Shown: one piece after another, positions 43,718 to 49,500 of the stretch
Position numbering within the stretch: the first letter of the stretch is position 1
Layout: every line of letters begins with the position of its first letter
NCBI RefSeq assembly: GCF_002234595.1
Contig: NZ_NMUL01000067.1
Coordinates: 24,743-88,742 of the forward strand
Source of the DNA: Amycolatopsis vastitatis
GTDB lineage: Bacteria; Actinomycetota; Actinomycetes; Mycobacteriales; Pseudonocardiaceae
Length of the DNA stretch: 64,000 nt
Reading direction: 5' to 3'
Made by a program: the position numbers and the translations under genes
The notes under the pieces: generated by a model
What the model was told of the DNA's origin: nothing
The model's input: only the letters and a program-made list of their open reading frames with translations
Database searches by the model: none

Positions 43718-44818
43718 CTACTCCCATGACTCCAAGGCGTCACCGACCGACGGTGCGTTCTTCGCCAGCGTGGTGCGCCAGTCCAGGCGACGCAGGTGCT
43801 GGAGGTGGCCGATAACGACGATGCGCGAGACGCCGAGCTCGGCGGCGACCTGGTCGACCCACGGCCCACTGATCCGCGCCGGAACACGCGGGGGCCCGTC
43901 GGGGAACAGTAGGTCTCCCGCGGCGTCGTCGGCTTGCTTTTCATGTGCGCTGTGGGCCGATTGCGGGTCGTCGATCTCCTCGACGATGTAGTGGTTGGAG
44001 TCGACGTGTGCTAGCAGGACGTGCGCGATCTCGTGAAGCAGAGTGAACAGGACCTTGTCGAGGCGCTTGCCGCGGCCGGATAGCCCGATCACGGGGTAGC
44101 CGTCGACGTACATCGCTCCGCCGTCGATCTTGGCGCTCGGGAACGCGTCGACGAACACGAGCCGGACGCCGGCTTCCGCAAAACGGCCAGGCAGGTTTGC
44201 GAAGTCATCTGAGGCGTGCAGCGTTTTTGACAGGCTGCGGGCCAGGCGCTGAAGTGCCTTGGCGCTGTACGGCTTGGAAGGGGGTTGCAGTCGCGCCTGC
44301 CTGCGGACGCATGCGAACCAGGAGCGTTGCAGCACGCTGAGGTCCTCATTCTTGTTAGCGCGCCTGGCGGACACCAGGAATTTGGGCTCGTCCTCAAGGG
44401 ACTCGAGCTCGAAGAGTTCCTTGACCTCCTTCTCGAGGGCGCCGAGCTCTGTTGCTCGCAGGATGCCGCGCTTGCGGAGCAGCTGAACCGGGGCGTGCTT
44501 GCTGATTAGCGCCCGCTTGCGGACATCGTTGAGCTTCGCCTGCGCGCTCACGTTCTTCGCCTGTTCGGCGAGCAGGTACTGGTCCTGCAGGTTCAGCCAC
44601 ATCTCGGCGGTCTGGCCCAGAGCGGCACCGATCTGTGCGGCCGACTCACGCGTGATCTCCTTCTTGCCGTTGATGATCTCGGAGACAAACTGGGTCGGTC
44701 GTCCAAGGATCGCGGCGAAGTCTGCCTGGGACCAGTCGCGAGCCTCGAGCTCGTCAGCCAGCCATGTGCCCACCGGCTCGGGGTTGATGGGTGGCGGGTC
44801 GGTAGGAACGCTTCTCAT
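43718..44818 (-). CDS. XRE regulator fused to ImmA/IrrE-type metallopeptidase
   Basis: 366 residues from the ATG at 44818. Residues ~17-75 are a HigA-like XRE domain (LEARDWSQADFAAILGRPTQ, SEIINGKKEITRESAAQIG). Residues ~215-300 form an ImmA/IrrE peptidase domain with the zinc motif LLHEIAHVLLAH and a downstream Glu-rich helix (EKQADDAAGDLLFP) providing the third ligand. Such fusions act as antitoxin-like repressors that can be cleaved or that cleave partners. It is translationally coupled to the preceding 101-residue gene (TGATG). The operator palindromes at 45134 and 45241 are its likely targets, linking it to the ubiquitin-like operon on the other strand. Confidence 0.9.
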   Translation of the reverse strand: MRSVPTDPPPINPEPVGTWLADELEARDWSQADFAAILGRPTQFVSEIINGKKEITRESAAQIGAALGQTAEMWLNLQDQYLLAEQAKNVSAQAKLNDVRKRALISKHAPVQLLRKRGILRATELGALEKEVKELFELESLEDEPKFLVSARRANKNEDLSVLQRSWFACVRRQARLQPPSKPYSAKALQRLARSLSKTLHASDDFANLPGRFAEAGVRLVFVDAFPSAKIDGGAMYVDGYPVIGLSGRGKRLDKVLFTLLHEIAHVLLAHVDSNHYIVEEIDDPQSAHSAHEKQADDAAGDLLFPDGPPRVPARISGPWVDQVAAELGVSRIVVIGHLQHLRRLDWRTTLAKNAPSVGDALESWE

Positions 44819-45123
44819 CACGGGTTGTCCGTCTCGGGAGGCAAGAGCTCCAACACCACGACGACGTGGCTGCCGGCGCTCTTGAAGGTCAGTCCGATCA
44901 CGCGCCCCGAGCTCAACGTCGCGCGGGCCTTGGCGGGGTCATCGGCATGGGGCTCGATCCGCAGCAAGCGCATGTTCCGCAGATCGGTGTCGACCTTCGC
45001 GGCATGAGCGCCTTGAACGAGGCGTCGGTACTCCTTGACCTCGATGTGGGTCCAACCCTCCGGCTGGAATCCGGCGTCCTTGACGAGACGGCTCAAGGCC
45101 TCGTCCAGGTACTCCCGGTCCAT
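44818..45123 (-). CDS. Small partner protein of XRE-ImmA, possible RelE/HigB-like toxin
   Basis: 101 residues. Helix-rich start (LDEALSRLVKDAGF), then VKEYRRLVQGAHAAKVDTDLRNMRLLRIEPHAD and a beta-rich end (VIGLTFKSAGSHVVVVLELL). The size, gene order (small protein first, XRE-ImmA second) and coupling fit a HigBA-type module, but a RelE fold is not certain and key basic catalytic residues cannot be assigned. A 19-bp palindrome sits just upstream of its ribosome binding site GGAGAAC, as expected for autoregulation. Confidence 0.65.
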   Translation of the reverse strand: MDREYLDEALSRLVKDAGFQPEGWTHIEVKEYRRLVQGAHAAKVDTDLRNMRLLRIEPHADDPAKARATLSSGRVIGLTFKSAGSHVVVVLELLPPETDNP

Positions 45124-45133
45124 GTCTGTTCTC

Positions 45134-45152
45134 CATCACCCATGGGTTGATG
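45134..45152. promoter_or_regulatory. Operator 1 at the start of the XRE-ImmA module
   Basis: CATCACCCATGGGTTGATG is a near-perfect palindrome next to the Shine-Dalgarno sequence of the 101-residue gene. It shares the outer arms (CATCACC and G-rich...GATG) with operator 2. Confidence 0.6.
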
Positions 45153-45240
45153 ACGTGATCGCGCAGCGCAGACTACCGCGGGCACGGCGGTCACCGTCCG
45201 GTTGACACTCGACACGCCGTTCACCTCATCGTCTACTCGA

Positions 45241-45259
45241 CATCACCCCTTAGGTGATG
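45241..45259. promoter_or_regulatory. Operator 2 upstream of the ubiquitin-like operon
   Basis: CATCACC-CCTTA-GGTGATG is a perfect 7-bp-arm palindrome lying about 6 bases before a possible -10 (TATGCT, 45265-45270), so it would cover the -35 region of the rightward promoter. It resembles operator 1, 107 bases away, suggesting one repressor for both operons. Confidence 0.6.
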
Positions 45260-45354
45260 GTCCATATGCTACATTGATCTTAGTCCACGGGAACGCCCGC
45301 GGGCGGACGCAGCGGCCACCACCCGGGGAGACCGCCTACCTTGAGGAGTCCGGC

Positions 45355-45651
45355 ATGGCCGCGAGCGCGACCCACACCTCCGTCATCATCTCCTTCAACG
45401 GCCAGCAGGCCACCGTGGACTATCAGGGCAACGCCGACATGGAGAGCCTGCTCGCGCACGCCCGCAACGCGTTCGGGGCCAACAACCAGCACACTCTCGG
45501 CTTGTACAACGAGGGCGGCACCGAGCTGCAGCCGTACACCAACAGCATCGACAGTTTCGGTATCAAGCCGGGCCAGGTGCTGTACCTCAAGCCGAGCACC
45601 GTGAAGGGCGGCACCGAGAGCGTGGTCGTCGGTGAGGCCGAACCGTGCTGA
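45355..45651 (+). CDS. Bacterial ubiquitin-like beta-grasp protein
   Basis: 98 residues from the ATG at 45355, preceded by GAGGAG. The strand-helix pattern (THTSVIISFNGQQATVDYQG, NADMESLLAHARNAFG, HTLGLYNEGG, IDSFGIKPGQVLYLKP) fits the ubiquitin-like beta-grasp fold found in bacterial conjugation-type operons with JAB and E1 genes. The C-terminus ends SVVVGEAEPC, so there is no terminal Gly-Gly; a JAB peptidase could trim it, or the last Cys could be the reactive group. It is the first gene of a three-gene overlapping operon, behind the operator-like palindrome at 45241. Confidence 0.85.
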   Translation: MAASATHTSVIISFNGQQATVDYQGNADMESLLAHARNAFGANNQHTLGLYNEGGTELQPYTNSIDSFGIKPGQVLYLKPSTVKGGTESVVVGEAEPC

Positions 45652-46082
45652 CCCTGCCTGAGGCGGTCCTCACCGCGACCTTCGAGCAGTTCCGGAGCTG
45701 CGGCAAGGGGCAGCGCGAGTGCGTCGCCTACTGGTGCGCCGAGACGGCCACGCCGGACGTGCTCACGCGCGTCGTTCACCCGGACCACACCGCCGCCGGC
45801 GGCGGGTATGAGGTGGACGACGCTTGGGTCATGCGGTTCTTCGTGTCGCTGCACCAGCGGCGGGAGACCGTCCGCGTCCAGATCCACACGCATCCGCGCG
45901 GGGCTGGCCACTCCTGGATCGACGACGCGCATGCGCTCGTCCCCGCGGCCGGATTCCTGTCTCTGGTCGTGCCGAACTTCGCCCTCGGCCCCGTCGGCTT
46001 CGACGCCACCCACCTGGTCGAGATGACAGCCGACGGCGACTGGGCCGAGCGCAATCCCGAGAAGGTGTTCACCCATGTCTGA
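45645..46082 (+). CDS. JAMM/JAB-domain metallopeptidase (deubiquitinase-like)
   Basis: 145 residues, GTG start overlapping the ubiquitin-like gene by 7 bases. The JAMM motif is complete: Glu in GQRECVAYW, then IHTHPRGAGHSWIDD, giving H-x-H-P-x(5)-S-x-x-D. This is the zinc-dependent isopeptidase fold of Rpn11/Mov34-type enzymes. In bacterial Ub-like operons the JAB protein is thought to process the Ub-like protein or remove it from targets. No other domain is present. Confidence 0.9.
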   Translation: MLTLPEAVLTATFEQFRSCGKGQRECVAYWCAETATPDVLTRVVHPDHTAAGGGYEVDDAWVMRFFVSLHQRRETVRVQIHTHPRGAGHSWIDDAHALVPAAGFLSLVVPNFALGPVGFDATHLVEMTADGDWAERNPEKVFTHV

Positions 46083-46569
46083 GCGCCACCATCTCCGCCA
46101 GCGCGCGCAGCTGCACGAGGCACTCGAGCGGACAGCGCTGCTGTTGCGCCTCGACGCCTTCCCCGACCTCGGCGCCGATCGGCACGCGGAGCTCGTCGAC
46201 GCCCTCCGCACCGTCGGAGTCCGCATCGTGGCCGACCGCGCCAACCTCGCGAGCCCGAACGGACAGACCGCTCTGGTCACGCTGGTCTGCCAGTGCGCGA
46301 TGCTCGGCCTGCGGATCGACCTCGACGTACCCGACGTCAAGCAACTCGTTCCCCAACCGCCGCTCGACGCGAACCTCCCCCTCGGGTCCGCGCTTGTCGC
46401 GTGGACGGAGGCCCTGTTCCCCGGCTGTCTGTGCCGCATTGCCGCACCGCTGCTGACCTTCACAATCGGAGACACCGCGGCAGCGCGCCCGACCGGGCCG
46501 GTCGTGCACGTAACGGGCGCGGACGACATCGCCGCGCTCGCTGGCGACCGGACCGGTTCGACCCGGTGA
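46075..46569 (+). CDS. N-terminal part of an E1-like protein, ending at an in-frame UGA
   Basis: 164 residues from the ATG at 46075, overlapping the JAB gene by 8 bases. An alpha/beta domain (LVDALRTVGVRIVADRANLA, TALVTLVCQCAMLGLRIDL) precedes a linker. The frame ends at TGA 46567-46569 (CGG TGA CAC), but the same frame continues past it without another stop for over 1 kb into an E1/ThiF-like domain. In related actinobacterial operons this region and the ThiF domain form one protein. So this is either a nonsense mutation, a readthrough site (UGA followed by C is a leaky context) or a real split. Confidence 0.7.
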   Translation: MSERHHLRQRAQLHEALERTALLLRLDAFPDLGADRHAELVDALRTVGVRIVADRANLASPNGQTALVTLVCQCAMLGLRIDLDVPDVKQLVPQPPLDANLPLGSALVAWTEALFPGCLCRIAAPLLTFTIGDTAAARPTGPVVHVTGADDIAALAGDRTGSTR

Positions 46570-46758
46570 CACGGCGCCGGCCCATGGGGTCCGATCGGCG
46601 CTGGCGCGGCGGCAGCGGCTGAGGCGATACGCGCCGCGATCCCCACCCTCGCGGCCCAGCTCGGCCAGCCGCTGCCGCACGACATCACCTGGAAGCCGCG
46701 GCCGTTCACGCCGCTGCGACTACAGCTGCCGGCCCCCAACGGCCGCCCGGTCGGGCCC

Positions 46759-47685
46759 GTGGACCTGATCAGCGCCGGCGCGATCACGCATGCAACCCTG
46801 TACACCCTGCTACGCGTACCCGACTTCGCCGCCGACCTGCGAGTCATCGACTTCGACATCCTCGGGCGCAGCAACACCAACCGGTACCCGCTGGCGCGCG
46901 CTGCGGACCTTCATCGCCCCAAGGTTGACCAGCTCACCGACCTCAAGACCGACGCGGTTCGGATCGGCGGCGTGCGCCTCCGGCTCAACGAGGACACACT
47001 CGCAGCCGTCGGCGACCTGGCGCCGCGTGTGCTTGTTGGCGTGGACGACATTCCGACCCGTTGGTTCGTCCAGCGACAGCAGCCCGCCTGGGTCGGCGTC
47101 GGCGCGACGTCACACGCGTTCGTCGTGGTCAGCGACCACCGGCCCGGCCGCCCGTGCGCCGGATGCGTCCACCCGCTCGATGATGGCAACCCGCTCGAGG
47201 AGATCCCCACGATCGGGTTCGTGTCGCTGTGGGCCGGGCTACTCCTTGCGGGAACGATGCTCGCCGTGGACGCCCGGACCCGCCCTAACACCCGACGGAT
47301 CGAGGCGCACCGCTCCAGGCCAACGTGTGCTCGAGACGGGGGGACGCGTGCCCGCGTACGTCATCGTGTCCCGGCGGGGATCGCGATCCCGCGGATCGCT
47401 GGGAGCCAGGCCTCGTCACGAGGTCGAGGCGTCCGTCTCGTCGTGTGCTTCCCCGATCGGGAACGATCCGGGGACCTCCGCCTGCGGCTCGTCTGGGTAC
47501 ATGACAGCCGACACTGCGGCATCGTAGGCATCGTCGAGTCCGGTTCCACTGGTGTCGAGGATGCTTTCCCAGTCGAATCCCATGGGCGGAACCCTATCCG
47601 CACCTCAGGTTCGCCCGGGTCCAGCATGCGTTCCTCCGGCGTACGGCTCCCTGAGCGGGCTTGCCTCAGCTGCCAAGCCCGTTGA
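46759..47685 (+). CDS. E1-like ThiF-family adenylyltransferase domain (downstream of in-frame UGA)
   Basis: The open frame continues from 46570; GTG 46759 is the first start near the domain, though it would remove the leading strand. Visible markers: DLISAGAITHATLYTLLRV (degenerate nucleotide-binding loop), RVIDFDILGRSNTNRYPLAR (Asp for Mg-ATP, and the NxNR motif of E1 enzymes), KVDQL, LVGVDDIPTRWFVQ, CAGCVHP (zinc CxxC), and IPTIGFVSLWAGLLLAG. After about 47270 the frame becomes Arg-rich and looks unlike the family's Cys-containing end, so a late frameshift is possible. The 3' end overlaps a small convergent gene. Expected activity: adenylation of the Ub-like C-terminus. Confidence 0.7.
   Translation: MDLISAGAITHATLYTLLRVPDFAADLRVIDFDILGRSNTNRYPLARAADLHRPKVDQLTDLKTDAVRIGGVRLRLNEDTLAAVGDLAPRVLVGVDDIPTRWFVQRQQPAWVGVGATSHAFVVVSDHRPGRPCAGCVHPLDDGNPLEEIPTIGFVSLWAGLLLAGTMLAVDARTRPNTRRIEAHRSRPTCARDGGTRARVRHRVPAGIAIPRIAGSQASSRGRGVRLVVCFPDRERSGDLRLRLVWVHDSRHCGIVGIVESGSTGVEDAFPVESHGRNPIRTSGSPGSSMRSSGVRLPERACLSCQAR
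47416..47583 (-). CDS. 55-residue acidic protein
   Basis: MGFDWESILDTSGTGLDDAY opens a 55-residue, strongly acidic protein ending HDETDASTS, with VSAVMYPDEPQAEVPG in the middle. Its smooth composition contrasts with the Arg-rich E1 frame on the other strand here, which argues that this is the real gene in the overlap. It has no known domain. It is convergent with the E1-like gene and follows two other tiny genes on the same strand. Confidence 0.6.
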   Translation of the reverse strand: MGFDWESILDTSGTGLDDAYDAAVSAVMYPDEPQAEVPGSFPIGEAHDETDASTS

Positions 47686-47797
47686 GGAACGCGGCGAAGT
47701 TCGCCACGGCATCGCCGACCAGCTCACCACGACTCACCACGCCATCAGCGTCGTCAACCTCAACGGCTTTGACCGTCACATCCAGGGCGTTGATCAC
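47666..47797 (-). CDS. 43-residue protein with degenerate EF-hand-like loop
   Basis: The GTG start overlaps the TGA of the 80-residue gene (GTGA). The protein is a helix-loop-helix: VINALDVTVKAVEV, then DDADGVVSRGEL, then VGDAVANFAAFLNGLGS. The loop matches an EF-hand (D-x-D-G-x-V-x-x-x-E) except at its first position. Calcium binding is not established. The coupling supports its reality despite its size. Confidence 0.5.
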   Translation of the reverse strand: MINALDVTVKAVEVDDADGVVSRGELVGDAVANFAAFLNGLGS

Positions 47798-48036
47798 CGA
47801 GCCCGGATCGTCGTGAAGGCGCCGGCGCTCTCGACCGGGACCTCAGCCAGCCTGGCAGTCTCCATGACAGCCTCGGTCGCGAGCGCCGCCCATTGTGCAA
47901 TGTCGGTGATCCGGCCGCCCGTGACCGCCTGCCGCAGGCTCGCCAGCGCCTGTTCCGTCGCGAACTGCGCGGTAAGCAGAGCCATCCCCTTCTTCAGCAG
48001 CCGCTCGGAAGCGGCAGGCCGGTCTGGTGTCGACAT
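47794..48036 (-). CDS. 80-residue helical protein
   Basis: From the ATG at 48036 (MSTPDRPAASERLLKKGMAL). It is almost entirely amphipathic helix (LLTAQFATEQALASLRQAV, IAQWAALATEAVMETARLAE). No family is recognised. It is the first of three small leftward genes; its stop is coupled to the 43-residue gene. Confidence 0.55.
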   Translation of the reverse strand: MSTPDRPAASERLLKKGMALLTAQFATEQALASLRQAVTGGRITDIAQWAALATEAVMETARLAEVPVESAGAFTTIRAR

Positions 48037-48383
48037 GCGCGGAGGGTACCGACCACCACCGACAGCGTCGCCGCACGAGGCCGACACAAGCGCGGCTGCC
48101 TCTGTTCGGTCAGGAGGCGGCTGCGTCGTGTCGAGCGACGCGTCCGAGATGAGCCCGAACGAGACCCTCATGAGTCCTGATGGGCCGAGGTCGCCAGGTG
48201 GACGACATGGGGCCAAAGCCTCGTACTGGTTCGATGCTGGGCTTCTCCAGGTCTTCCGCAGGTCTGCAACGAGACCCGGCCTTCAACGTGGACTGTCCGA
48301 GGTCTTGTTCTGGGCCGGGTAGCGTCATCCGAAGGGCTGCAACTGGGCCATGATCAGCCAAAGGACTGAACGAGGTCTCCGGC
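48037..48383. other. Gene-free stretch before the repeat
   Basis: No credible reading frame on either strand; probably the promoter region of the three small leftward genes. Confidence 0.35.
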
Positions 48384-48482
48384 TGGTGCGTTGCCGGTCC
48401 GTTCATCAACATTGAACGACAAAGACTTGGGCTCACACGGCAAATCCGGCCGCAGACGAGTGACGGCGCGGTTCACCGATCG
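48384..48482. repeat. ~100-bp direct repeat A
   Basis: About 75% identical by eye to 52338-52432 in the same orientation. The best-kept parts are CAAATCCGGCCGC and TTCACCGATCGC (CTCACCGATCGC in copy B), with GAACGAC and TGCGTTGC upstream. The two copies bracket the lectin and NB-ARC genes. Further right, at 48538-48556, GGACTCGAACC resembles the complement of a tRNA T-arm but has no matching tRNA body. Confidence 0.55.
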
Positions 48483-48584
48483 CCGGCCAGCCAAGAAGGC
48501 TGGAACGAAGGGGGCTCGTCACGATGTGGAGCAAAGGGGACTCGAACCCTGCCCCCTCACTGTCGGCAGACCCCACGACGACGA

Positions 48585-48625
48585 GAGTCCGGCCGGCCGC
48601 ACATGGCGCGTGGCCGACCGGACTC
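48585..48625 (-). terminator. Hairpin terminator of the lectin gene
   Basis: GAGTCCGG-CGGCC pairs with GGCCG-CCGGACTC around a short loop, starting 12 bases beyond the stop codon on the minus strand. Confidence 0.75.
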
Positions 48626-48636
48626 GTCTCGCTGAC

Positions 48637-49119
48637 TTACAGGTTGTTCGTGCCGGTGGCCCAGACCGGGGCGCTGCCCTTGTAGATCACTACGTTGCCG
48701 TCATCCTGCACCCACAGCGTGCATTGGTTGCCGCAGACGCCAGAGGTATTCGAGGCCCAAGCCGGGTTCGTGTTGTTGGAGCCGATGTAGACGACCAGAT
48801 TGCCGTCGTGCTGCCAGACCGCGTACCTGGCGCCGAAATGGTAGCCGCTCAGCCAGGACAGCGCGGCACTGTTGTCGTGCCGGACTGCCAGCTCGACGGT
48901 GGCAGGGTCCTCCTGGACCAAGCTGAGCACGTTGCGGCCGTTGGGCGAGGTCTGGTTGTAGATGCTGCTGTTGTTCTGCCAGACAAAACCGACGGGGACC
49001 TGGTGGCCCGACGGGCCGCTTGCCGACGCCGGTGCGGCCAGCGCGATCAAGGCGACGCAGGTTCCCACGATCGCGGTGAAGATCGTTCGGGCGTACGACC
49101 GTTTGGTCGTCGATGACAT
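48637..49119 (-). CDS. Secreted bulb-type (mannose-binding) lectin domain protein
   Basis: 160 residues from the ATG at 49119 (MSSTTKRSYARTIF), which follows GGGAGAG. A signal peptide (IVGTCVALIALAAPASA) is followed by one B_lectin domain. Sugar-binding motifs QxDxNxVxY occur as QHDGNLVVY and QDDGNVVIY; Asp is Gly-neighboured as usual. Two Cys in GVCGNQCTLW may form a disulfide. It ends directly after the lectin fold (PVWATGTNNL). Probably a secreted sugar-binding protein; target unknown. Confidence 0.9.
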   Translation of the reverse strand: MSSTTKRSYARTIFTAIVGTCVALIALAAPASASGPSGHQVPVGFVWQNNSSIYNQTSPNGRNVLSLVQEDPATVELAVRHDNSAALSWLSGYHFGARYAVWQHDGNLVVYIGSNNTNPAWASNTSGVCGNQCTLWVQDDGNVVIYKGSAPVWATGTNNL

Positions 49120-49500
49120 GTTGCTCTCCCTCGAAGTAGACAGATTGATGAAATCGCGATCGACTGCAGTGCTCCCACAATCCATTCGACTGTGGTCGAA
49201 GGGTTTCAGCGAAGGTCCCCTCGCCGGCCCGTGACTGACGCACCCCGACAGCCCTCATCCGTGTGAACATCGGTGCCTCCGCCACCCGGCGACACATCTC
49301 CATCCAGACATCGGCCCCCAGTGAGGTAACGGCGGTTCGGCGTCTTCGTTGTCCTCCCCGGACTCAGAACGCCGAACCGCCCTACCAGCGCGCCGGATCC
49401 CTCGGCTCCCCTTCACCGCCGGAACGACGGCAGCCACAACTGGACCATGGAGGTCACGGTCGAGGAGCGAATCCTGGACAAAGCTGGACGCCGGAGTTCG

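Noticed and set aside
48534..48570. tRNA T-arm-like sequence on the minus strand (GGTTCGAGTCC)
   Set aside because: Only the loop pattern fits; the stem does not pair beyond three bases, the acceptor is too short and no D- or anticodon arm is present. It could be an attachment-site relic, but there is no integrase gene.
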